A stretch of 64,000 nucleotides of DNA, taken from the NCBI RefSeq assembly GCF_019703835.1, contig NZ_AP023055.1:1364001-1428000 (forward strand). Direction: 5' to 3'. Positions 53,466 to 61,253 of this stretch are shown here, in pieces (positions within the stretch are counted from its first letter, which is position 1; the number at the start of each line of letters is the position of its first letter). Source of the DNA: Thaumasiovibrio subtropicus (GTDB lineage Bacteria; Pseudomonadota; Gammaproteobacteria; Enterobacterales; Vibrionaceae). A model generated the notes under the pieces. The model made no database searches. It saw only the letters and a list, made by a program, of their open reading frames with translations, and was not told the origin of the DNA. The translations under genes were made by a program, and so were the position numbers.

Positions 53466-53858
53466 TTATCGACGGTCTTCGCGGTAACACGTCACATCCA
53501 CTTCGACTTTTACATCGACAACCAAATCACACACCATACAAATCCGCGCTGGTGGATGCTCACCAAAGAACTCTTTAAAGACTTTGTTAAAGGATTGGAA
53601 ATAACGAGAGTCCGTCAGCACCACCTTCACATGCACCACATCGGCGAGGGTGTAACCCGCTTCCGTCATGATATCGACACAGTTTTGAATCGCCAAACGA
53701 GACTGATCAACAATACCGCCTTCTACGACTTCACCGTCTGTCATGGGTGTTTGACCAGAAACATACAAGAAGCCACCGGCTTCCGTCGCACGAGCAAAAG
53801 GCAAATGCTGACCACCTGTTCCAACACCACCTTCTACACCATATCGTTTAATCGTCAT
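53466..53858 (-). CDS. RidA-family enamine/imine deaminase
   Basis: 130 residues. RidA proteins hydrolyse reactive enamine/imine intermediates made by PLP-dependent dehydratases. The family arginine is present (Arg105, in PPARICMVC). A glutamate-rich C-terminus (VEVDVTCYRED) is normal. The neighbouring D-serine/threonine dehydratase-like enzyme (55530-56804) would make such intermediates, so a paired function is plausible. The gene lies 46 bases downstream of the deacylase gene. Confidence 0.9.
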   Translation of the reverse strand: MTIKRYGVEGGVGTGGQHLPFARATEAGGFLYVSGQTPMTDGEVVEGGIVDQSRLAIQNCVDIMTEAGYTLADVVHVKVVLTDSRYFQSFNKVFKEFFGEHPPARICMVCDLVVDVKVEVDVTCYREDRR

Positions 53859-53904
53859 GTTAATACTCCAGTTGTTTTACTATTTGTTGCAATTAATAAT
53901 TCGG

Positions 53905-55335
53905 TTATTGGCGTTTTAGAAATATACCTGAGCGTTTCTCACTCACCGAACCTTGTTGATACGTTAGCTGACCATTGACATAAACTTGTTCAATACCTTC
54001 AGCTAAGGAAATAGGATTTTCAAATGTTGCGGTATCTTTAATCGTGTCGGGGTTAAATAATACTAAATCTGCAAAAGCCCCTTCTTTGATTTCACCCCGT
54101 CCCAATAAATTAAATCGCTTTGCAGACATACCCGTCATTTTATGTACCGCCTCAGATAAGCTAAACAAAGCGTGATCACGACAATAATGACCAAGGACTT
54201 TCGGAAATGTCCCCCAGAGGCGCGGATGTGGATGCGTGTCATTCGGCAGACCATCCGAGCCCACCATGGTACGCCGGTAGGTTAGTACTCGCTTCACGTC
54301 TTCTTCATCCATGCAATGATAGACAGCACCTGCGGGCTGTAACGCCTTCGCCGCCTCCATTAAAGGGATACCCATTTGATCAGCAATATCCGCCAATAGC
54401 TGTCCGGCAAACTCGGGTTTCGCTTTTGACCAGGTAATAAAAATGTCGATTTCATCAGTCACTTGACTGAGATCCAATGTGGATGAGCTGGCTGAATAAG
54501 GGTAGCAGTCGCAAGAGACATCTTGGTGCTGGTTAGCGGTTTCCATCGCATCAAGTACTTCCACCGTGCGACCCCAGTTGCCTGCTCCAGCGCACTTGAG
54601 ATGGGAAATGACCACAGGGACTTTAGCGTGTCGCCCTGTCGCAAACGCTTCTTCCATTGCCTCTAAAATGGCATCAAACTCTGTACGCATATGGGTGGTA
54701 TAAATGCCGTTATGCGCTGCCAATACCTCCGCAAGTTGCATGACTTCTTCAGCATTAGCTTGCTTTGCACTGGCATAGGCTAGCCCCGAACTCAATCCGA
54801 GCGCGCCTTCTGACATGGCTCTATCCAAAAGCGCTTGCATTGCGATAATTTCATGAGGCGTGGCAGTACGAAGCAGATCATCCATCACCTGATTACGCAG
54901 GGTCGTATGGCCAATCAAGGCACCCACGTTCACGGCAGGTTGCGCATCATTCACCGCCTCGATATACGAGGCCAAGGTTGGATAGACAAAGTCTTTTCTT
55001 TCACCGAGCAAGTTCATCGGATCCGGCGGATCACCCGCCAGCACAGCCGGAGAAGCACTTATACCGCAGTTACCGACAATCACGGTCGTCACACCTTGGC
55101 TCACTTTCGGTAAACACTCTGGGAAACGAATCACATTGGTATCGTCATGCGTGTGAATATCGATAAATCCAGGTGCTAAGGCTAATCCTTCGCCTTCAAC
55201 CCACTGCATCGCTTCTGCTGTATCAATGGCGCCAATACGCGCAATTTTCTGACCCGTGATAGCAATATCGGCGGTGAATGGCGCTGCACCAGTGCCATCA
55301 ATAATGGTGACATTTTTTATTATCGTATCAAACAC
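53905..55335 (-). CDS. N-acyl-D-amino-acid deacylase (D-aminoacylase)
   Basis: 476 residues of the amidohydrolase superfamily. Metal ligands are visible in HTHDD (His61, His63) and the family cysteine in GNCGIS (Cys90); later motifs include THMRTEFD, VVISHLKCAG and MVGSDGLPND. It removes the acyl group from N-acyl-D-amino acids to give a free D-amino acid. Divergent from the dehydratase-like gene by 194 bases and followed by ridA and a symporter, consistent with a D-amino-acid catabolic locus. Confidence 0.92.
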   Translation of the reverse strand: MFDTIIKNVTIIDGTGAAPFTADIAITGQKIARIGAIDTAEAMQWVEGEGLALAPGFIDIHTHDDTNVIRFPECLPKVSQGVTTVIVGNCGISASPAVLAGDPPDPMNLLGERKDFVYPTLASYIEAVNDAQPAVNVGALIGHTTLRNQVMDDLLRTATPHEIIAMQALLDRAMSEGALGLSSGLAYASAKQANAEEVMQLAEVLAAHNGIYTTHMRTEFDAILEAMEEAFATGRHAKVPVVISHLKCAGAGNWGRTVEVLDAMETANQHQDVSCDCYPYSASSSTLDLSQVTDEIDIFITWSKAKPEFAGQLLADIADQMGIPLMEAAKALQPAGAVYHCMDEEDVKRVLTYRRTMVGSDGLPNDTHPHPRLWGTFPKVLGHYCRDHALFSLSEAVHKMTGMSAKRFNLLGRGEIKEGAFADLVLFNPDTIKDTATFENPISLAEGIEQVYVNGQLTYQQGSVSEKRSGIFLKRQ

Positions 55336-55529
55336 ACAGTCCCCTTACTCAATCACTCCGTTCAATGGCACCTATAGTAAATTTACCCACACTTTTTTCA
55401 GTGACAAAACACACAAAAGGGATTAGATTGTTTGATAGTTTCTAACACAAAAACCCATAAAATAGAATTTAAACGCTAATAAACAACAACTTAAATTGTG
55501 TTACCTTACCGCTAGCGAGATCAATAACC

Positions 55530-56804
55530 ATGACAAATCGTGATATAAACTACCATAAAGATAGTTTCATACTTAACCAACCAGGCCAAAAAGGTCGCGT
55601 TGCAGCACTTAATGCGAGTCATCAATACTCCTTACCCCTCGAAGACATTTCTCTCCCTGCAGCGGTAATTAAACAGTCCGCATTACGCAACAACCTCGAT
55701 TGGATGCAACGTTTTGCTCAGCAGCATGGGGTTCATCTCTGCCCGCATGGTAAAACCACCATGACCCCGGACTTTTTTCAACAGCAACTGGATCACGGCG
55801 CTTGGGGCATCACTGTCGCAACACCGGCACAGGCAGAGGTGGCGGCGCTCGCTGGCGCCCAACGCATCATCATGGCGAATCAACTGGTTGGCCGCACGAA
55901 CATGGCCATCATCGCAAACCTTATTCGTGAACACGACATCGAGTTTTTCTGCTGTGCAGACTCACTTTCCAATCTGGATCAACTGGATACTTTCTTTCAG
56001 CAGCAATCAGTTAACCTCAATGTCCTACTCGAATACGGTGTTGAAGGCGGCCGATGCGGCTGTCGCACTGCAGAAGCGATGTTAGAGCTGGCTGACGCCA
56101 TACAAGGCATGCCCGCACTCACTTTACGTGGCATTGAAGTCTATGAAGGTGTCATTCATGGTGATAATGCTGAGCAACACATTCGACATTTCCTCACCGA
56201 GACGCTTGATATGACAGTATCACTCGCTATGGATGGACTCATCGAAGGTAAACCTATCGTGACGGGTGCAGGCTCTGCTTGGTACGATGTCGTTGCAGAG
56301 ACTTTCGCTTTTCTTGATCGCTGTATCGCCGTCATTCGCCCCGGCTGCTATGCCATTCACGATACCGGTATTTATTTTGATGCCCAGAACAAAGTCATGG
56401 CTCGCGCGCACACCAATAAAGGGCGCGAGCATCAAGGTAAAGCCTGCGATCTCGGTGGCGATCTTCATTCAGCGCTAGAAGTGTGGGCGTATGTCATCTC
56501 ACGCCCCGAGCCCAATAAACTGGTCGTTGGCATGGGCAAACGCGATGTCGCGTTTGATGCCGGTCTGCCTATCGCAGAACGAGGCTACCGAAACGGAAAG
56601 CCAATCTCAGTACAAGGACTGACCGCCACAGCGGTTATGGATCAACATACCTTCATCACCGTCAGCGAAGAAAGCGGCATTGACGTTGGTGATGTTATCG
56701 CTTTCTCTACCTCTCACCCCTGCTTAACTTTCGACAAGTGGCGGTATATCGCTATGTGTGATGACAACTATGTGGTAAGGCATTGGGTTGAAACCTGCTT
56801 CTAA
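55530..56804 (+). CDS. D-serine/D-threonine dehydratase or aldolase-like PLP enzyme (DSD1 family)
   Basis: 424 residues with an alanine-racemase-type N-terminal barrel carrying the PLP lysine in LCPHGKTTM (Lys75), and a C-terminal DSD1-type domain whose zinc-ligand His and Cys are in TSHPCLTFDKW. The family includes D-threonine aldolases and D-serine dehydratases, and an amino acid deaminase annotation is common. With RidA and D-aminoacylase nearby, a D-amino-acid dehydratase or deaminase activity seems most likely. It is divergent from the deacylase gene. A terminator follows. Confidence 0.9.
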   Translation: MTNRDINYHKDSFILNQPGQKGRVAALNASHQYSLPLEDISLPAAVIKQSALRNNLDWMQRFAQQHGVHLCPHGKTTMTPDFFQQQLDHGAWGITVATPAQAEVAALAGAQRIIMANQLVGRTNMAIIANLIREHDIEFFCCADSLSNLDQLDTFFQQQSVNLNVLLEYGVEGGRCGCRTAEAMLELADAIQGMPALTLRGIEVYEGVIHGDNAEQHIRHFLTETLDMTVSLAMDGLIEGKPIVTGAGSAWYDVVAETFAFLDRCIAVIRPGCYAIHDTGIYFDAQNKVMARAHTNKGREHQGKACDLGGDLHSALEVWAYVISRPEPNKLVVGMGKRDVAFDAGLPIAERGYRNGKPISVQGLTATAVMDQHTFITVSEESGIDVGDVIAFSTSHPCLTFDKWRYIAMCDDNYVVRHWVETCF

Positions 56805-56825
56805 GGCACAATACCACTGTTATCT

Positions 56826-56857
56826 GGCCACGGTTCTCTGTTAAGCCGTGGCCTTTT
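56826..56857 (+). terminator. Terminator of the DSD1-like gene
   Basis: GGCCACGG (56826-56833) pairs with CCGTGGCC (56846-56853), then TTTT. This shows that the open reading frame's GTG at 56848 lies in a terminator and is not the start of the following gene. Confidence 0.75.
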
Positions 56858-56868
56858 CCGGGAGCAAT

Positions 56869-56874
56869 AAGGAG
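56869..56874 (+). promoter_or_regulatory. Shine-Dalgarno for a UUG start
   Basis: AAGGAG six bases before UUG 56881, the probable start of the RpiR-family gene. Confidence 0.75.
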
Positions 56875-56880
56875 CCCAAT

Positions 56881-57744
56881 TTGAGTTTAGATGTCGATAT
56901 TATTTCGCAGATCACTGAACGATTTGCTGCACTGCGAGACGCAGAAAAGAAAGTCGCCAAGTTGATCATGGATGATATCCATTTTGCCGCTAATGCCAGT
57001 ATCACTGAGCTTGCAGAGGGAGCACAGGTCAGCGAAGCAACCATAACCCGCTTTGCTAAGGCCGTCGGTTGTAAGAACGTGCGAGACATGAAGATCAAAC
57101 TCGCGCAAACGCTCAACGTTGGGCAACGATTTATCTTAGAGCCCGTCGCTCAAACCGGCTATCAAGGTATTTACGAATCCATTAAGCAATCGTTAGATCT
57201 CAACCGCAGCCTAATCAACGAGAAAGACATTGATAAAGCGGCTGAATGGCTGCACCAATCACGCCAGATCATCGCGATTGGTGTCGGTGGCGGCTCGACG
57301 ATCGCGTCGCAAGAACTCCAGCACCGTCTCTTCCGGTTAGGCTACCCCATTGTGGCGTATAACGATGGCTTGCTCTCACGCATGGTCGCCTCAACCGCGG
57401 ATACCAATGACATTCTTATCATGATGTCTGCGACAGGCTACACCCCGCTGATCACGGAAACCGCCGAGCTTGCCAAACAGTATGGTTTGAAAGTAATCGC
57501 CATTACGCCGAGCCAAACACCATTGGCCAATATCGCTGATATCAACTTACCCATTCAGCATCAAGAGACAGACTTTATCTACAAACCATCAGCTTCTCGC
57601 TACGCCATGCTTGCGTTGGTCGATGTGTTAGCCATGGCACTTGCCGTGAATCACAAAAACCGCTCGAGGGACAAACTACGCCGCCTCAAAGTCGCCTTGG
57701 ATGCCCATCGAGGCGGTGGCGATAGGCAACCCTTAGGGGATTAA
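56881..57744 (+). CDS. RpiR/MurR-family regulator with SIS domain
   Basis: 287 residues from UUG 56881. N-terminal winged helix (about 1-75; SITELAEGAQVSEATITRFAKAVG) and a C-terminal SIS sugar-phosphate-binding domain (about 115-245; AIGVGGGSTIASQELQHRL). RpiR proteins usually respond to sugar phosphates or amino-sugar phosphates. It follows the DSD1-like gene and may govern the hexosaminidase-symporter-deacylase locus. The SIS domain hints at an amino-sugar ligand. Confidence 0.92.
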   Translation: MSLDVDIISQITERFAALRDAEKKVAKLIMDDIHFAANASITELAEGAQVSEATITRFAKAVGCKNVRDMKIKLAQTLNVGQRFILEPVAQTGYQGIYESIKQSLDLNRSLINEKDIDKAAEWLHQSRQIIAIGVGGGSTIASQELQHRLFRLGYPIVAYNDGLLSRMVASTADTNDILIMMSATGYTPLITETAELAKQYGLKVIAITPSQTPLANIADINLPIQHQETDFIYKPSASRYAMLALVDVLAMALAVNHKNRSRDKLRRLKVALDAHRGGGDRQPLGD

Positions 57745-57763
57745 CGAATACCTGAATCCACGT

Positions 57764-57798
57764 CGAAGTCACCGCTTTTCGGGTGACTTCGCGTTTTT
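57764..57798 (+). terminator. Terminator of the RpiR gene
   Basis: CGAAGTCACC (57764-57773) pairs with GGTGACTTCG (57782-57791), then CGTTTTT. Confidence 0.8.
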
Positions 57799-58021
57799 GC
57801 CACATCGACTCAATGATATTCACACCACCAATAACACCACTTGACCCCTTCCGCTAAATATCCTAATAATAGTTTCCATAATAGACACGGCAGCACAGGT
57901 CCCTACCTTTACTACCGACCAATAACCACTTGAAATATAAATAATTATACTCAAGTAAACTCAAGGTACTTGAGTTTAAAATGACTTTTGATCCGATTAA
58001 CAGACATTAAGGAATCGTACA

Positions 58022-58309
58022 ATGCACGTAGTATTGCTTAAGTTCGCTGAAAACAAAATTCTCGCCTCTCAATTTATGGATGCCCATAAAAACTGGATTC
58101 AACAAGGCATTGATGACGGCGTTTTTCTTGTTGTAGGCAGTATCACTGACGGCAGTGGTGGCACCATTTTGGCCCATGATATTGAACGTGATGCCTTGGT
58201 TGCTCGCGTAAAACAAGACCCTTTCGTTGAGCGCGATATTGTCAGCGCTGAAATCATCTCCGTATCAGCAAACCATTTAGATCCGCGGCTAGCGTTCTTA
58301 AAATCATAA
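58022..58309 (+). CDS. YciI-like protein
   Basis: 95 residues of the YciI-like family (ferredoxin-like fold). Recognised by MHVVLLKF at the start and FLVVGSITDGSGGTILAHD in the middle. The family includes small catalytic and dimeric binding proteins. AAGGA precedes ATG 58022. Function unknown here. Confidence 0.8.
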   Translation: MHVVLLKFAENKILASQFMDAHKNWIQQGIDDGVFLVVGSITDGSGGTILAHDIERDALVARVKQDPFVERDIVSAEIISVSANHLDPRLAFLKS

Positions 58310-58420
58310 AACTCAGCAGCCATCTAGGTGACCACTCGCTAGCATTTTTCTACCACGATACACACTGGCTTACCTAGAGGCTTTTTCTGACCGTTTTACA
58401 CAGAGAAAGGAAACCTAGCC

Positions 58421-59026
58421 ATGGCTGAACTTCATATTGCCGATGATGGAATCGCGCGTTGTGGTTGGTGCAGTGCGACATCAGACTACATCGCCTATCA
58501 CGACAATGAATGGGGCTACCCCGTTAAAGATGACCAACGCTTGTTCGAAAAGATCTGTCTAGAAAGTTTTCAATCTGGCTTAAGTTGGCGAACCATTTTG
58601 ACCAAGCGCGACAACTTTCGAAAAGCCTTTAAACAGTTCGATTTTTATCAAATGGCCGAGTTTACTGAGCAAGATGTCGAACGTTTATTGCAAGATGAAG
58701 GTATCGTGCGTCATCGTGGCAAAATCGAAGCCGTGATCAACAATGCCAAACGCGCCATTGAAATGGTCGAGCAAGAAGGGTCGCTCGCCGTTTTCTTCTG
58801 GCGTTTTGAAGCCGAAGAAGCACCTAACGCCACCGAAGTGAGAGCCACATCCCCTGAGTCGGTCGCACTCTCAAAAGCACTTAAAAAACGCGGTTGGAAG
58901 TTTGTCGGGCCAACCACCGCTTATGCCTTTATGCAAGCGATGGGTTTGGTCAATGATCATTCCGAAGGGTGCGCGATGCGCGAAAAAGCAACGCAAGCAA
59001 GGTTGTCGTTTGAGAAGCCGGAATAA
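58421..59026 (+). CDS. tag: DNA-3-methyladenine glycosylase I
   Basis: 201 residues, the usual length. Removes 3-methyladenine from alkylated DNA. Zinc-ligand RCGWCSA at the start, YHDNEWGYPV, the SFQSGLSWRTIL motif with the helix-hairpin-helix-like region, and FVGPTTAYAFMQAMG. AAAGGAAAC precedes ATG 58421. A terminator-like hairpin occurs after the downstream repeat. Confidence 0.96.
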   Translation: MAELHIADDGIARCGWCSATSDYIAYHDNEWGYPVKDDQRLFEKICLESFQSGLSWRTILTKRDNFRKAFKQFDFYQMAEFTEQDVERLLQDEGIVRHRGKIEAVINNAKRAIEMVEQEGSLAVFFWRFEAEEAPNATEVRATSPESVALSKALKKRGWKFVGPTTAYAFMQAMGLVNDHSEGCAMREKATQARLSFEKPE

Positions 59027-59043
59027 ACGTAACCAACACCGCT

Positions 59044-59308
59044 TATACTCAAGCCACCTCAAGATGCGTGTTCAGCGAGAGTTTCTAGGCTTGCCATCGA
59101 GGCACTGCTTTGAAGATCTAGTGAACTAAATCAAAAAGCAGTAACAAAGGTGGCGAGCCTAGAAAACTCGCCCTTCGGGAAGCGACTAGCGCCCCGATTT
59201 CTGCGTTAAAGGTGTTTGACAGGGGAAAGCCATTCCTTCACACCTTTGCCTTGAACTCGACGCGCTAGTCTGCTTCTGAATCTCGCATCTTGAGGTGGCT
59301 TGAGTATA
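59044..59308 (+). repeat. Palindromic dispersed repeat, full copy D
   Basis: 265 bases with TATACTCAAGCCACCTCAAG at the left and the complementary right end. Nearly identical to copy A by eye over most of its length. Confidence 0.92.
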
Positions 59309-59309
59309 T

Positions 59310-59338
59310 AGCCCACCTGTCACCGTGGGCTTATTTTC
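59310..59338 (+). terminator. Terminator after the repeat
   Basis: AGCCCAC (59310-59316) pairs with GTGGGCT (59325-59331), then TATTTTC. It probably ends the tag transcript after it reads through the repeat. Confidence 0.6.
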
Positions 59339-59550
59339 TACTACGAAGAAACCCAGTGTTAGACTTTCGTCTATAAAACAGAAATATACATAGGATGATC
59401 AACCACACGGTATTTCTGATAACCCTGCAAACGATACTGCGTATCAGTGTCGGAATGATCGTAAAACAGAGACTTAGTTAAACGACTAGCCCAACTCAAA
59501 CCACACTTTGCGATAGATTAAAAGTTGGTTCTCAATGAAAAGGGTGAGTC

Positions 59551-61044
59551 ATGAAAAAAACCATTCTCGCTTGTTGCCTTACTTTCATCGTTTTCAATAC
59601 TTCCGCTGAACAAGCCGCTGAAACTTCACTGCCTGTCGTCGAAGAAGCAATCAGTGAAACGCCTATCGAGCTAACACCGATTCAACGGGTCGAAACTAAC
59701 ATTCAGCCACTGGTTCACTACAAAGGCGAAGAGACCCCAATATTTAACATCGAAGCGCGCATGGCTCATCACAAAGTGCCGGGCGTCAGCATAGCAATTA
59801 TCGACAATGGCGAGCTGGTGTTTGCGAAAGGGTACGGAGTCAAGAGTGTCGAAAGCCAAGAGCCTGTCGACATCGATACCCTTTTCCAAGCCGCTTCACT
59901 GAGTAAACCACTTGCCGCGGTGATTGCCCTTCAACAAGTCGAACGCACTGAGTTAGACCTGTATGATTCCGCCGATCAAATCATCACCTATTGGGGCCGA
60001 AACACCCTTAACGATCAGGTAAATATCGCGAACCTTATTTCCCATACGGCAGGTTACGGCAACCCAGAATACCTTGGCTACGCGCCTCAACAAGGTGACG
60101 ACCCGCTTGGACATATGCCAGACCTGATGGGCAGCCTAAAAGGCGAAGGCATCTCTGCCCCTGTCCATATCGACGATCGGAAACAAGGCAACTGGGAATA
60201 CTCTGGGGCGGGTTACACCGTACTTCAACACGTGTTGGAGGAGAAAACGCAAAAGGGATTTGCAGAGCTTGCACAAGAGAACTTACTCACTCCGCTCAAG
60301 ATGAAAGATTCAACCTTTAACCAGCGACGTGTTGCTACTGAGTTTGAAAATCTAGCCCACGCTCATATCAATGGTGAAGAAGCGCAAGGGGGCTGGCACG
60401 CTTTTCCAGAGCTCGCCGCAGCAGGGCTTTGGACGACCGCCAGTGACTATGCCAAATTTATCATCGCAGTCCAGCAATCGGCTGCGGGTGAGAACGACGC
60501 CTTTCTTTCTCGACAAATGGCACTGCAGCTCCTTCGCAAAGTGAACCTCTTTGCGGGCCATGGTGTGATGGTTCAACACAGTGGCAAACGTAAGTTTTTC
60601 CATCATGGCGGTATCAATTACGGCATGGAGTCCTACTTTGCAGGCTACGAGAAGCTCGGTAAAGGCGCGGTTGTCCTCACCAACGGGAATCAAGGACATA
60701 TCCTTGCGCTGGAAATTCTTCATTCGATTGCCGAAGAGTATGAATGGCCAAGTTTCAACATCCAGCAGCTCGAAGTCGACCGTGTTGCCGCAGAAAAGCT
60801 TCGCACCTATGCGGGTCACTACCAATACCAAAACGGCGAGACCATGACAGTGTCTGAGTTAGACGGGGTGCTCTATGTGAATCGTAGTGAACATCAACGC
60901 TACCCTGTCTATCCAAACGGCGATGACGCCTTTATCCACATTCAAGACAACTCCAACTATGTGTTCAAGAAGGACAACACGGGAAAAATAGTCGGTTTGC
61001 AAAGTTCATTGAATGGCGACTGGTATGATGCGACGAAGCAGTAA
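59551..61044 (+). CDS. Exported serine hydrolase, beta-lactamase/PBP4* fold
   Basis: 497 residues with a signal peptide (to about residue 19). Class C beta-lactamase-like fold: Ser-x-x-Lys at SLSK (Ser116-Lys119), the second motif Tyr-Ser-Gly (Tyr217) in WEYSGAGY, and HHGG near residue 352 in the third-motif position. A C-terminal beta-domain (about 405-497) follows. This family includes esterases and D-Ala-D-Ala-type peptidases; true beta-lactamase activity is doubtful because the second and third motifs differ from YxN and KTG. Followed by a strong terminator. Confidence 0.88.
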   Translation: MKKTILACCLTFIVFNTSAEQAAETSLPVVEEAISETPIELTPIQRVETNIQPLVHYKGEETPIFNIEARMAHHKVPGVSIAIIDNGELVFAKGYGVKSVESQEPVDIDTLFQAASLSKPLAAVIALQQVERTELDLYDSADQIITYWGRNTLNDQVNIANLISHTAGYGNPEYLGYAPQQGDDPLGHMPDLMGSLKGEGISAPVHIDDRKQGNWEYSGAGYTVLQHVLEEKTQKGFAELAQENLLTPLKMKDSTFNQRRVATEFENLAHAHINGEEAQGGWHAFPELAAAGLWTTASDYAKFIIAVQQSAAGENDAFLSRQMALQLLRKVNLFAGHGVMVQHSGKRKFFHHGGINYGMESYFAGYEKLGKGAVVLTNGNQGHILALEILHSIAEEYEWPSFNIQQLEVDRVAAEKLRTYAGHYQYQNGETMTVSELDGVLYVNRSEHQRYPVYPNGDDAFIHIQDNSNYVFKKDNTGKIVGLQSSLNGDWYDATKQ

Positions 61045-61091
61045 GCGACGCAATAAGTTGGCGTATTCAGTGCGCCACCTTAAAGCCAAAC

Positions 61092-61120
61092 AAGCCCGCT
61101 AAATGCGGGCTTCTCTTTTT
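61092..61120 (+). terminator. Terminator of the serine hydrolase gene
   Basis: AAGCCCGC-TAAAT-GCGGGCTT then CTCTTTTT. Confidence 0.85.
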
Positions 61121-61132
61121 AATGTTGTATAC

Positions 61133-61228
61133 GTGTTTGAAAGGGAGAGCCATTCCTTCACACCTTTGCCTTGACCTCGATGCGCTAGGCCGCTTCTGAA
61201 GCCTGCACCTTGAGGTGGTTTGAATATA
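61133..61228 (+). repeat. Palindromic repeat, right-half copy
   Basis: GTGTTTGAAAGGGAGAGCCA to the right end TTGAGGTGGTTTGAATATA matches the right half of the full repeats well. The left half is absent. Lies between the serine hydrolase terminator and the lyase gene. Confidence 0.85.
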
Positions 61229-61253
61229 AAAGGTGCGCGACTCGCTAGCGTAA

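Larger units (their letters stand above)
59027..59550. other. Intergenic region with full repeat
   Basis: A full repeat copy (59044-59308) is followed by a terminator and about 200 bases of probable promoter sequence for the serine hydrolase gene. No further gene is seen. Confidence 0.5.

Noticed and set aside
59551..61044. Antibiotic-resistance beta-lactamase
   Set aside because: The fold has the Ser-x-x-Lys motif, but the second motif is Tyr-Ser-Gly and the third is HGG-like, as in esterases and peptidases of the family, with an extra C-terminal domain.
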